In this document: one piece after another, positions 27,333 through 37,749 of the stretch
Numbering within the stretch: the first letter of the stretch is position 1
Layout of the letters: every line of letters begins with the position of its first letter
DNA from: Planctomycetota bacterium
Lineage (GTDB): Bacteria; Planctomycetota; UBA1135; GCA-002686595
Assembly (NCBI GenBank): GCA_020638875.1
Contig: JACKHS010000023.1
Location: forward strand, 1 to 49,554
Reading direction: 5' to 3'
DNA: 49,554 bases
The notes under the pieces: generated by a model
Told to the model about the DNA's origin: nothing
Database searches by the model: none
Seen by the model: the letters and a program-made list of their open reading frames with translations, nothing else
Program-made: the position numbers and the translations under genes

Positions 27333-28721
27333 GTGCGCGACGTAGTCGTCACCCTGTTCCTGATCGCGGCGCTGCCGACGTGCTTCCGCAAGCCGTTCGT
27401 GGGCTTGCTGTTGTTCTCGCTGTTGGCCTACATGCGCCTCCAGGACCTGACCTGGGGCTTCGCGCGCGAGATCCGCTGGTCGTTCTACGTCGCGCTGGTG
27501 ACGTTCGCGGGCTTCTTCGCGTCGTCGCGCGAGCGGCGCTTCATGCTCAGCGACCTGCGCACGACCGTGATGATGGTGCTCGTGGCGCTCGTCGCGCTGT
27601 CGTTGCTCGCCAACCGCGGGCCCGACCCCGAGGACATCCCGGCGTTCGTCGAGTACTTCAAGATCATCGTGATCGCGCTGTTCACGACCGGCATGGTCAA
27701 CAGTCGTGAGCGGCTACGCATGATCCTGTGGGTCATCACGCTGAGCTTCGCCTTCTTCGGCTTCAAGTCCGGGGTGATGGGCGTCCTCTCGGGCGGGTCG
27801 ATGCAGATCATCCGCGGCCCGGGCGGCATGCTGAAGGACAACAACGACTTCGCGTTGGCCTTGGGCATGGGCATCCCGATGCTGTGGATGATCGGGCGCT
27901 CGGAGAAGCGCGAGGTGCTGCGCAAGGCGCTGCTGGTCTGCGTGCCGCTGACGATGGTCACCATCGCGCTGACGCACTCGCGCGGCGGCTTCCTGGCGAT
28001 GTCGCTCGGCATCTTCGTGATGATCTGGCGCTCCCGGAACCGACTGGCCGGCCTGATGATGATGGCCCTGGTGGGCGTAGGCGGCCTGTTGCTCGCGCCG
28101 CGCGGCGTCGTGGAGCGCCTGCAGACGATCGGCGAGTACCAGGAGGACTCTTCGGCCCAGGCGCGCCTGCGGTCGTGGCGCACCGCGGCCGAGATGATCA
28201 AGGCCAACCCGGGCATGGGGGTCGGCTTCGCGCACTTCCAGGACAACTACCTGCGCTACGACCCGAGCGTGCACAAGGAGGGCAACGCGCCCGGCCACAC
28301 CTTCGTCGCGCACAACAGCTACCTGCAGATCTGGGCGGAGTGCGGCACGCCGGCCTTCCTGCTGTACCTCTCGCTGATCCTGCTGAGCTTCCTGGACCTC
28401 TGGCGGCTGCGCGCCGAGGCACGCTTCCGCTTCCACGCGAGCTGGATCCTGAACTACACGACCATGTTCGAGGCGTCGTTGGCCACGTTCGTGCTCGGCA
28501 GCGTGTTCCTGAACCGCGCGCACTTCGACCTCTTCTACCACTGGGTGGCGCTCATCCTGGCCTTCACGACCATCGCCCGGCAGGAGCTGGCGAACCCGCG
28601 CGCGTATCCGCGGCGCCAGGGCGAGCGGGGTCCGCTGCAGCCCGTGCGCAGGTCCGGCTTCGGCGCGTCCGGGCGACGCGGCGGCTTCCGGCGCCGGCCG
28701 GCCCTGGAGGGCGGGTTCTAG
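27333..28721 (+). CDS. O-antigen ligase-like polymerase, exosortase-A-associated type
   Basis: A polytopic membrane protein of 462 residues from GTG 27333. It starts MRDVVVTLFLIAALP and continues with a SLLAYMRLQDLTWGFA segment, an arrangement I recognise from the exosortase-A-associated O-ligase-like family. Further features are LKDNNDFALALGMGIP, HSRGGFLA, the ligase loop with RLRSWRTAAEMIKANPGMGVGF, and the periplasmic AHNSYLQIWAECG. About ten membrane helices are visible. It likely polymerises or transfers lipid-linked glycans. The last 45 residues are arginine/glycine-rich and cytoplasmic. It is tightly linked to the amidotransferase gene (3 bp). Confidence 0.82.
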   Translation: MRDVVVTLFLIAALPTCFRKPFVGLLLFSLLAYMRLQDLTWGFAREIRWSFYVALVTFAGFFASSRERRFMLSDLRTTVMMVLVALVALSLLANRGPDPEDIPAFVEYFKIIVIALFTTGMVNSRERLRMILWVITLSFAFFGFKSGVMGVLSGGSMQIIRGPGGMLKDNNDFALALGMGIPMLWMIGRSEKREVLRKALLVCVPLTMVTIALTHSRGGFLAMSLGIFVMIWRSRNRLAGLMMMALVGVGGLLLAPRGVVERLQTIGEYQEDSSAQARLRSWRTAAEMIKANPGMGVGFAHFQDNYLRYDPSVHKEGNAPGHTFVAHNSYLQIWAECGTPAFLLYLSLILLSFLDLWRLRAEARFRFHASWILNYTTMFEASLATFVLGSVFLNRAHFDLFYHWVALILAFTTIARQELANPRAYPRRQGERGPLQPVRRSGFGASGRRGGFRRRPALEGGF

Positions 28722-28724
28722 GCC

Positions 28725-30614
28725 ATGTGCGGCTTCACCGGCTTCGCGCGCGACGACGCGGGCGCGCCGCCCGCGACCGAGCGCCTGCGCGCCATGTGCG
28801 CCACGCTGCTGCACCGCGGTCCCGACGACGAGGGCTTGCTCGAGCGCGACGGCGTGGCCCTGGGCTTCCGACGCCTGTCGATCATCGACCTGGCCGGCGG
28901 CCACCAGCCGCTCTGGAACGAGGACGAGAACATCGCCGTCGTCACCAACGGCGAGATCTACAACTACCGCGAGCTGCGCGCGGGCCTGCAGGCGCGCGGG
29001 CACGTCTTCAGGACGAACTCCGACGTCGAGGCGCTCGTGCACCTGTACGAGGAGAAGGGCGACGCCTTCGTGGAGGACCTCGTCGGCATGTTCGCCGTGT
29101 GTCTCGTCGACTTCCGCGAGCCGGCACGCCCGCGCGTGGTGCTGGCCCGCGACCGCGTGGGCATCAAGCCGCTCTACTGGGCGCGCGGCGGCGGCGCGCT
29201 GTGGTGGGCCAGCGAGCCCAAGGCCATCCTGGCCGGCGGCGCCTTCGCGCGCGAGCTCTCCGGCACGGCGCTCGTCGACTACCTCGTGCAGGGGTTCACC
29301 GCCGGCCCCGACTCGGCCTGGCGCGGCCTGCAGCGCCTCGAAGCGGGGCATCGCCTGAGCTGGCGACCGGGTGAGGCGCCGCGCGTCGAGCGCTACTGGG
29401 ACGTGCCGCACGGGCACGAGCGCGAGCCCGCCGGCGCGGCCGAGCTGTGCGAGTGGATCGACCGCGTGGTGCGCGATCGGCTCGTCGCGGACGTGCCGCT
29501 CGGCGCGTTCCTGTCGGGCGGCATCGACAGCACCGCGGTGGTGACCTCGATGGCCGCCGCGAGCCCCGACCCGGTCGTCGCGTGCAGCGTGGGCTTCAGC
29601 GAGCGCAGCCACGACGAGCTGGCGCGCGCGCGCGCCACGGCCGAGCGCCTGCACCTGGTGCACCACACGGAGGTGCTGCAGCCGGATCCCAGCGTCGCGG
29701 TCGAGCACCTGCCCTGGTTCTACGACGAGCCGCTGGCCGACTCGTCGACCGTGCCGACCTGGTTGGTGTCGCGCATGGCCCGCGAGCACGTGACCGTCGC
29801 GCTCTCGGGCGACGGCGGGGACGAGATCTTCGGCGGCTACCGGCGCTACGTGTACGACGTCGCCGAGAACCGCGTGCGCGCGCTGCTCGGTCCGCTGGGC
29901 TGCGCCGCCGCGCGCGGCCTCGGACGTCACTATCCGAAGCTGGACCGCGCGCCGCGCTTCCTGCGCGCGAAGAGCACGCTCGAGAACCTGGGGCGCGATC
30001 CGGCGCGCGCGTACTACGCGAGCCTCACGCAGCTGCCGCTCGCCGAGGCGCGCGCGGTGCTCGCGCCGGAGCTGCGCGCCGCGCTCGCGCAGCACGATCC
30101 CTTCGACGCCTTCGAGGAGCACTACCGCCGCCCGGCGATCGACGACCCGCTGTTCCGCGCGCAGTACGCGGACTTCAAGACGTTCCTGCCCGAGCAGATC
30201 CTGACCAAGACCGATCGCGCCTCGATGGCCGTCTCCCTCGAGGTGCGCGTGCCGCTGCTCGATCACCGCTTCGTCGAGCGCTTCGTCACGCTGCCGCGCG
30301 ACGAGAAGGTACGCGGCGGCCGCGGCAAGCACGCGCTGCGCGAGGCGCTGCGCGCGCGCGTCCCCGCGAGCGTCCTCGACGGCGAGAAGCGCGGCTTCGA
30401 CACGCCGCTGCGCGCCTGGCTGCGCGGGCCGATGGCCGGCGCGGTGGAGGAAGCTCTGCACGGCCTGCCGACCGACTGGATCGACCGCAGCGTGACGCTC
30501 GCGCGCCTGGAGGAGCACCGCCGCGGCGCGCGCGATCACTCGAGCTTGCTGTGGAGCCTGCTCGTGCTCGAGCACTGGCGTCGCCGTCACGAGGTGGCGC
30601 GCATCGCCGTCTGA
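28725..30614 (+). CDS. Asparagine synthase-like amidotransferase of the EPS locus
   Basis: A 629-residue protein with an N-terminal class II glutaminase domain (Cys2 in MCGFTGFA, HRGPDDEG, RRLSIIDL, NGEIYNY) and a C-terminal synthetase domain with the ATP-pyrophosphatase loop SGGIDST (about 264-270), VALSGDGGDEIFGGYRRY and LTKTDRASMA. It is as close to the amidotransferases of exosortase-A-associated polysaccharide loci as to AsnB. By context it probably amidates a sugar carboxylate, such as a uronic acid of the exopolysaccharide, rather than aspartate; this is inference. AsnB activity remains possible. Confidence 0.87.
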   Translation: MCGFTGFARDDAGAPPATERLRAMCATLLHRGPDDEGLLERDGVALGFRRLSIIDLAGGHQPLWNEDENIAVVTNGEIYNYRELRAGLQARGHVFRTNSDVEALVHLYEEKGDAFVEDLVGMFAVCLVDFREPARPRVVLARDRVGIKPLYWARGGGALWWASEPKAILAGGAFARELSGTALVDYLVQGFTAGPDSAWRGLQRLEAGHRLSWRPGEAPRVERYWDVPHGHEREPAGAAELCEWIDRVVRDRLVADVPLGAFLSGGIDSTAVVTSMAAASPDPVVACSVGFSERSHDELARARATAERLHLVHHTEVLQPDPSVAVEHLPWFYDEPLADSSTVPTWLVSRMAREHVTVALSGDGGDEIFGGYRRYVYDVAENRVRALLGPLGCAAARGLGRHYPKLDRAPRFLRAKSTLENLGRDPARAYYASLTQLPLAEARAVLAPELRAALAQHDPFDAFEEHYRRPAIDDPLFRAQYADFKTFLPEQILTKTDRASMAVSLEVRVPLLDHRFVERFVTLPRDEKVRGGRGKHALREALRARVPASVLDGEKRGFDTPLRAWLRGPMAGAVEEALHGLPTDWIDRSVTLARLEEHRRGARDHSSLLWSLLVLEHWRRRHEVARIAV

Positions 30615-30624
30615 GGTGCCCCGC

Positions 30625-31485
30625 ATGACCGCGCTGCGCCACGCTCTCTCCTTCGACGTCGAGGAGTACTTCCAGGTCGCCAACTTCTACGACCAGTTCC
30701 CGCGCGAGCGCTGGGACGAGGTCCCGTCGCGCCTCGACGTCGGGATGCAGCGCATCCTCGGCGCGCTCGAACGCCACGGCGCGCGCGCGACGTTCTTCTT
30801 CCTCGGCTGGATCGCCGAGCGGCATCCGCACTGGGTGACGCGCTGCCTGGAGGCGGGGCACGAGGTCGCGAGCCACGGCTACGACCACGTCTTCCTGTGG
30901 GACCTCGGGCCGGAGGGCTTCGACGAGGACCTCGCGAAGACCGAGCGCGCGCTGGCCGCCGCCGGCGCGCCGCGACCCGAGGGCTTCCGCGCCTGCACCT
31001 TCACCGTCACGCGTCGCAGTTGGTGGGCCTTCGACGTCCTCGCGCGGCGCGGCTACGCCTACGACTCGAGCGTGCACCCCGTCCGCCACCCGGTGTACGG
31101 CGTGCCCGACTTCGCGCCGGGCATCTCGCGCGTGCCGGCGCCCGGCGGCGCGGGGGAGGTGGTCGAGCTGCCGGTGTCCACCTGGCGCGCCCTCGGCCGC
31201 AACCTGCCCGTCGGCGGCGGCGGCTACTTCCGCCTGCTGCCGCTCGCGATCACGCGCGGCGTGGTCGAGCGGCTGGAGGCCGCCGGGCGCCCGGCGGCGC
31301 TCTACCTGCACCCGTGGGAGTTCGACCCCGAGCAGCCGCGCGTGCCGGCCAAGGCCACGGCGCGCCTGCGGCACTACCTCAACCTGGAGCGCACGCTGCC
31401 GCGGCTCGAGGCGTTGCTCGCGCGCTTCGAGTTCACCACCTACCGGCAGGTGCTCGAGGACCAGGGCGCGCTGAGGTCGCGCTGA
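30625..31485 (+). CDS. Polysaccharide deacetylase (exosortase-locus type, NodB fold)
   Basis: Predicted de-N-acetylase of polysaccharide. I prefer the ATG at 30625, preceded by GAGG at 8 nt, over the GTG at 30616; this gives 286 residues. It has the variant first motif SFDVEEYFQ (Asp11, Glu13), the metal histidines in SHGYDH (84 and 88), GRNLPVGGGGYFRLLP and HPWEFDPEQPR, all features of the deacetylase subfamily found beside exosortase-A genes. The usual RAPSF motif reads RACTF (122-126), losing the proline. It ends one base from the stop of the convergent TPR gene. Confidence 0.87.
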   Translation: MTALRHALSFDVEEYFQVANFYDQFPRERWDEVPSRLDVGMQRILGALERHGARATFFFLGWIAERHPHWVTRCLEAGHEVASHGYDHVFLWDLGPEGFDEDLAKTERALAAAGAPRPEGFRACTFTVTRRSWWAFDVLARRGYAYDSSVHPVRHPVYGVPDFAPGISRVPAPGGAGEVVELPVSTWRALGRNLPVGGGGYFRLLPLAITRGVVERLEAAGRPAALYLHPWEFDPEQPRVPAKATARLRHYLNLERTLPRLEALLARFEFTTYRQVLEDQGALRSR

Positions 31486-31486
31486 C

Positions 31487-34400
31487 TCAGGTCGTCGGCC
31501 CGCGCCGTGCGCGAGCCAGGCCGAGCCAGACCTCGAGCATCTCGCGGCGCGCCGTGTCCTGCGCCTCGCGCAGTCCCGCGCGCAGCGCCTCGGCCGCCGT
31601 CGCCGCGTCACCCGGCTCGTCGCGCAGCAACAGCGCGCGGCCGTACGACTCGGCGAGCTCGACGACCTCGTCGGCCGAGAGCCCGTCGCGGCGCGCCCAG
31701 ACCGGCTCGAGCAGCTCCACGGCGGCCGCCCAGACGTTCGGCTGCTGTTGGACGAGCAGCGCCTGGGCGGAGAGCAGTTGGGTCTGGAAGGTGTCCTGCC
31801 CGCCGTGGCGACGGCGCACGGCGTTGAGCGGCAGGCGCATGGCGCGCGAGTCGTACCCCAGCGCGACGAGCGTGCGCGCGAACTCGAGCTGGAGCCCCTC
31901 GTCGGAGTTCATCTGCCCGATGAGCGCGAGCGTGCGCATCGACGCCTGCAAGTCGCCGAGCTCGCGTTGCACGCGACCGAGCAGGCGCCAGAGGCCGACG
32001 TCGCCGGGCTGGAGCTCGAGCTCCGCGCGCAGGAAGTCCTGCGCGGCGGACGGATCCAGCGACACGTAGAACTCGGCCCACTCGCTCGTCGCACCGCGCT
32101 GCAGGTCCTCGAGCGAGAGCCCGGGGTGCGCTTCGCGGAAGCTGGTCAGGCGCTGCAGCGCGCGGCCCACGCCGATGGCGGGGTTGGCCGGGTCCATGCC
32201 GAGGTCGAGGCGCGCCAGCGCCAGCACGGGCCGCGGGTCGTGCGGGTGGCCTTGCACGAGCTCCTCGAGCTCGCGCAGGTGCTCGGCGCGCGGCAGCGCG
32301 TCGGCGGCGGCCGCCGCGTCGAGCAGCGCGACGTAGCCGGCCACGGCGCGGCGCGCGTCGACGTCCTCGTCGCTCGCGGTGGCGAGCTGCCAGGCCGCGC
32401 GGGCCGGCTCCCAGTCGTGCATCGCGCTGAGCACCTGCGCGTGGAGCGCGAGCGCCGGGATCCAGTCGGAGCGCTCCCCGAGCAGCAACAGCACGCGGCG
32501 CTGCGCGCCGGCGAGGTCGCCCTCCGCGAGCGCCGTGCGCGCGCGCAGGAGCTGGGCCTCGGAGCCCTCGGGCGCGCGCTCGGCCTCGAGCGCGAAGCGT
32601 CGGTCGCGCAACGCGAGCACGCGCGGGTGGTCGTCCGAGCGCAGGCGTGCGCGCAGCACGCGCTCCTCGGCGCCCAGCACGACGAGGGCGTCGGGGAAGC
32701 GCTCGTTCAGGTCGCCGAGCCGACGCAACGCCTCGGGCAGACGGCCTTCGCGCTCGAGCAGGTCGGCGACGAGCAGGCCGGGCCACAGGCGCCCGCGCGC
32801 GTTCGGCTCCAGCCGCTCGAGCACGTCGAGCACGTAGGGGTGGAAGGCCGCGCGGCGGCTGGCCAGCAGCCAAGCCGCGACCAGGCGCGGGTCGCCGGGC
32901 GCGGCGGGCGCGCCGAGCAGGAAGCGCCCCGTTTGGGCGTCGCCGGCGGCGCCGAGCGTGGCGGGCAGCGCGAGCGGCTCGTCCAGGCGCAGGCGCGCGG
33001 CGGCGCCGGCGAGGGTCCAGAGCGTCGACTCGGGCGCCAGCTCGAGCGCGAAGTCGGCCAGCTCGATCGTCTCGGCCTCGCGGCCCTGCAGCAGGAACAG
33101 CAGCGCGGCCAGCTCGGGCTCCTCGGGGGGCGCGAGCTCGAGCAAGCGGTCCGCGGCGGCGGCGGCGGCCGGCCAGTCCCCGGCCTCGGCGGCGAGCAAC
33201 ACGCGCAGCACGGCGGCGTCGACCTCCTCGAGGAAGGGCTCGGCCACGTCGACGGTCTCGGCCGCGTCCTCGAGGCGGCCTTGCGAGAGCTGCAACAGCG
33301 CGCGGCGCAGCGGCACCGCGCCCGGCGCGCTCCGGCCCAGCTCGCGTACGCGGTCGAGCAGCACCGCGGCGCCCTGCGTCTCGCCGCGGCTCTGACAGAG
33401 GTCGGCGAGGGCGAGCAGCTCGCCCGGCTCGGGCGCGTCCAGGCCGAGCACTTCGACGAGCGCGGCGCGCACCAGCGGCGCGCGATCGAGCTCGAGCGCG
33501 CAGGTGAGCGCGCGTCGTCGGCGCTCGACGCCCGAGGCGCCGCCCTTGGGCAGCTTGGCGAGCCAGGTCAACGCGTCCGCCGGGTGACCGCGCTCCATCT
33601 CGATGCGCGCACCGAGCAGCAGCTCCTGCTCGCCGCGGTGGGCGCCTTCGCGGTCGGGCGGCCCCAGCGACTGCAGCGCGCCTTCGACGTCGCCGCGCTC
33701 GTACGACCACTCGGAGACGAGCGCGCGACCGAGGCCCTGCGAGTCGACCTGCATCAGGCGCACGACCTGACCGGGCAGGAGCTCCTCGCGCGTCACGCCC
33801 GCGAGCAGCTCGCGTCCGTGTGTGTCGAGGCCCGCGAGCTCGGCCCGTTGCACGACGAGCTCGACGTAGTCACGGCGGTAGCCGCCCTTGCGCGACTCGA
33901 TCAGCTCGTCGAGCGCCGGCAGGAAGCCGGGGTACTCGTCCAGCAGTCGGCGCGCGATGGCGGCCTGCGCGGCGCGGTTGCCGGCGACTCCGTGGCGCCG
34001 CGCGAGGCCGAGCAGCACGTAGGGGCCGTAGTCGCGCTGGGGGACCGTGAGCCCGCGGTTCTCGAGGTCGCGGTAGATCATCTCGACGTCGCGATCCTGC
34101 GCCGCGAGGGCCTTCTCCCCGAGCTCCTCGAAGGTCGGCCAGAGCTCGGTCGTGCGGCGCGGGAGCAGGCTCATCGCGCGCGTCCACGACTCGAGCGGCA
34201 GCGCGTAGCCGCTGTGTCGCGTCTGGAGCTGGATCTCCGCGCGGCGCAGCCAGAGTTCGCCGTCCTGGCTGTCGTAGGTCGTGAGCACGGCGTTGATCGC
34301 CTCGCGCTCCTGGCCGAGGTCGCCCGCCTCGCGGTGGAGCTCGGCGATGCGCTTCCACGCGGCCTCGCGCGCGCCGGGGAACGGCTCGGGCAGACGCCCA

Positions 34401-35563
34401 CGCGCGAAGTTGCCGAGGTCGCGCAACGCGAGCTCCGGCTTCGGCACCGTCGACGACGCGTAGGCCATGCCGCTGTAGAACGAGGCCGACGCCTCGTCCT
34501 CCGTGCTGCCGATGGAGCGCAGGCGATTCGCCGCGCCGAACAGGTGGTTCCAGCGCGCGCCGCGGTAGATCGCCTCGCACGCGAGGCGCAGGAAGGAGGC
34601 TTCGAGCGGCGTGCCGCGACCGATCCAGTCCGAGGCCAGCTCGGCCGCGTGGCGCCAGTCGCCGCGCTCGCCGTAGACCTCGATGAGCAGTTGCGCCGCC
34701 TGCGGATCGCTCGCGCCCTCGCCGGCCTTGCCGAGCACGAGGCCGAGGTGCAGCGCGTCGTCGGTGCGCCCGGCCGCGACGAGGATCTCGAGGTAGCCGC
34801 GCGTGGCGGCGGGGTCGAGGCCGAGCTGGAACGAGCGCAGGTACGCGGCGCGCGCCTCGGCCAAGTCGCCGGCGGCGAGCTCGGCCAGCTCGAGCACCTG
34901 CGCCAGCACCTCCTCCTCGCGCGTGGGGAAGAGCGTGCGCAGCGCGAGCAGGTCGCTCGTGCGCAGCGGGTCGCCGGCGGGGCGCGCCGCGAGGCTCTCG
35001 AGGTGCGCGCGCGCCGCGACGACGTCGTCGGAGACGAGCACGTAGCGCATCCGTTCGGCGGCCTCGTCGAGCAGCCCCTGCGCGAGGAGCTGGTGGATCA
35101 AGCCGGTCTCGGCCCACGCCGGGCCGTAGTCGGGCTCCTGCTCGAGGATCTCGCTCAGCCGGCGCAGCGCGCCCTCGAGGTCGCCCTCGGCGCGGTCCAC
35201 CGCGACGAGCAGGCGGCGCACGTCGGCGTCGGCCGGCCGGTAGCGGAAGAGCACCTGCTCGAGGTCCTCGCGGGCCTCGGTGTTCGCGCCGATCTCCATC
35301 AGCACGCGCGCGCGCAGGAGGCGCAGCTCGGAGCACAGGTCCTGGACGACCGCGAGGTCGGGGTCCATCGTCTCGGCGCGACGGATCGCGCCGCCGAGCT
35401 GACGCAGCACGCGGGCTTCGTCGTAGGCGTCCTGCGCGAGCTCCTGGCGCACCTCCTCGAGGACCTCGTGGGGCGAGCGCAGGCGCTGGCGCGAGACCAT
35501 GGCCACCAGGGCCAGGACCACGCCCAGGGCGACCACGAAGAGGAGCCGGGAGAGACGGTTCAT
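31487..35563 (-). CDS. Giant membrane-anchored TPR protein
   Basis: A 1358-residue protein with one N-terminal membrane helix (about 7-23) and no cleavable signal evident, so it is probably anchored with the rest in the periplasm. Almost the entire length consists of alanine/leucine/glutamate-rich helical pairs of TPR type; no enzymatic motif is seen. It is third in the operon after the sensor-like and sigma-54 activator genes, 17 bp after the latter. Its place and architecture recall PrsT, the TPR protein of exosortase-A loci, but PrsT-specific features cannot be verified by eye. It may scaffold polysaccharide export. Confidence 0.8.
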   Translation of the reverse strand: MNRLSRLLFVVALGVVLALVAMVSRQRLRSPHEVLEEVRQELAQDAYDEARVLRQLGGAIRRAETMDPDLAVVQDLCSELRLLRARVLMEIGANTEAREDLEQVLFRYRPADADVRRLLVAVDRAEGDLEGALRRLSEILEQEPDYGPAWAETGLIHQLLAQGLLDEAAERMRYVLVSDDVVAARAHLESLAARPAGDPLRTSDLLALRTLFPTREEEVLAQVLELAELAAGDLAEARAAYLRSFQLGLDPAATRGYLEILVAAGRTDDALHLGLVLGKAGEGASDPQAAQLLIEVYGERGDWRHAAELASDWIGRGTPLEASFLRLACEAIYRGARWNHLFGAANRLRSIGSTEDEASASFYSGMAYASSTVPKPELALRDLGNFARGRLPEPFPGAREAAWKRIAELHREAGDLGQEREAINAVLTTYDSQDGELWLRRAEIQLQTRHSGYALPLESWTRAMSLLPRRTTELWPTFEELGEKALAAQDRDVEMIYRDLENRGLTVPQRDYGPYVLLGLARRHGVAGNRAAQAAIARRLLDEYPGFLPALDELIESRKGGYRRDYVELVVQRAELAGLDTHGRELLAGVTREELLPGQVVRLMQVDSQGLGRALVSEWSYERGDVEGALQSLGPPDREGAHRGEQELLLGARIEMERGHPADALTWLAKLPKGGASGVERRRRALTCALELDRAPLVRAALVEVLGLDAPEPGELLALADLCQSRGETQGAAVLLDRVRELGRSAPGAVPLRRALLQLSQGRLEDAAETVDVAEPFLEEVDAAVLRVLLAAEAGDWPAAAAAADRLLELAPPEEPELAALLFLLQGREAETIELADFALELAPESTLWTLAGAAARLRLDEPLALPATLGAAGDAQTGRFLLGAPAAPGDPRLVAAWLLASRRAAFHPYVLDVLERLEPNARGRLWPGLLVADLLEREGRLPEALRRLGDLNERFPDALVVLGAEERVLRARLRSDDHPRVLALRDRRFALEAERAPEGSEAQLLRARTALAEGDLAGAQRRVLLLLGERSDWIPALALHAQVLSAMHDWEPARAAWQLATASDEDVDARRAVAGYVALLDAAAAADALPRAEHLRELEELVQGHPHDPRPVLALARLDLGMDPANPAIGVGRALQRLTSFREAHPGLSLEDLQRGATSEWAEFYVSLDPSAAQDFLRAELELQPGDVGLWRLLGRVQRELGDLQASMRTLALIGQMNSDEGLQLEFARTLVALGYDSRAMRLPLNAVRRRHGGQDTFQTQLLSAQALLVQQQPNVWAAAVELLEPVWARRDGLSADEVVELAESYGRALLLRDEPGDAATAAEALRAGLREAQDTARREMLEVWLGLARARRGPTT

Positions 35564-35580
35564 GGGCGGACCGAGGGCGG

Positions 35581-36981
<1,401 letters not shown>

Positions 36982-37050
36982 GTCCACGAACTTCGACACC
37001 GGGCGGGCCCGGAGTTGAGGTCCGTCGACATCCGCGCGGGGGCGGGCCGC

Positions 37051-37749
37051 TCAGCGCGCGTGCGGCAGGCGCAGCACCCACTCGAGGCCGTCGCCGGCCT
37101 CGCTGCAGAGCTCCAGCCCGCCGCCCTGCCCGCGCAGGATGCCCGCGGCCGCCGCGAGGGCGTTGGGGCCCAGCTCGGGCAGCAGGCGCCGCAAGCCGTA
37201 GGGTTCGAGCACCTGGGCGGGCTCGAGGCCCGGGTGGTCGCCGGCGGGGAAGCGGATCGAGACCCGCACCCGGTCGGCGACGCCGGTGGGGTCGGGCTCG
37301 AGGCGGCCGTCGACGCGCACGGTGCCCGCTTCGCCGGCGAAGTGGTGCGCGAGGAACAGCAGCGCGTCGAGCACCTGCATCAGGAGCGTGCGGTCGGAGC
37401 GCACCTCGAGCGGGCCGGAGCTGCGCAGCAGGTAGCGCGGCGCGGCGGCCTCGGCGCGGCGCGCGGCGCAGAGCTCCTCGAGCATCACGGCGAGGTCGAA
37501 GCGCTGCTTGCCCGGCGCCGGCGGGGCGGCGAGGTAGGACAGCGTGCGCGTGAACTGCTTCAGGCGCGCGACCTCCGTGGCGAGCTCGTCGAGCCGTCGC
37601 GACGCCTCCGGGCCGATGCGCTCGCCGGCTTCGCGGCGCGCGAGGTCGAGGCCCAGGTCGATGCGCTGCACGAGGTCGGCGAGGTCGGCCACCTGGTGCT
37701 TGAAGTAGGGCGCGGGCGAGGCCGGGCCGCGGGGGCGGGCGCGGCGCAC
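37051..37749 (-). CDS. Histidine-kinase-like C-terminal part (degenerate ATPase), downstream of a frameshift
   Basis: This open frame (232 residues from a GTG) starts in the middle of an arginine/proline-rich linker and is probably the second half of the gene whose first half is 37560-38459. Its N-terminus, FKHQVADLADLVQRIDLGL, looks like a HisKA dimerisation helix with a candidate histidine. A coiled segment and a HATPase-like fold follow, but the N-box asparagine is missing (LDALLFLAHHF) and only a weak G-box (GQGGGLEL) remains. It may bind but not hydrolyse ATP, or be a pseudokinase. The activator gene follows within 51-69 bp. Confidence 0.6.
   Translation of the reverse strand: MRRARPRGPASPAPYFKHQVADLADLVQRIDLGLDLARREAGERIGPEASRRLDELATEVARLKQFTRTLSYLAAPPAPGKQRFDLAVMLEELCAARRAEAAAPRYLLRSSGPLEVRSDRTLLMQVLDALLFLAHHFAGEAGTVRVDGRLEPDPTGVADRVRVSIRFPAGDHPGLEPAQVLEPYGLRRLLPELGPNALAAAAGILRGQGGGLELCSEAGDGLEWVLRLPHAR

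Noticed and set aside
28725..30614. Simple housekeeping asparagine synthetase
   Set aside because: Not excluded biochemically, but the position inside the export module and overall likeness to EPS-locus amidotransferases make a glycan-modifying role more likely.
27714..30683. 989-codon minus-strand frame opposite the ligase-like and amidotransferase genes
   Set aside because: Antisense to two well-supported genes; biased composition and no recognisable motif.
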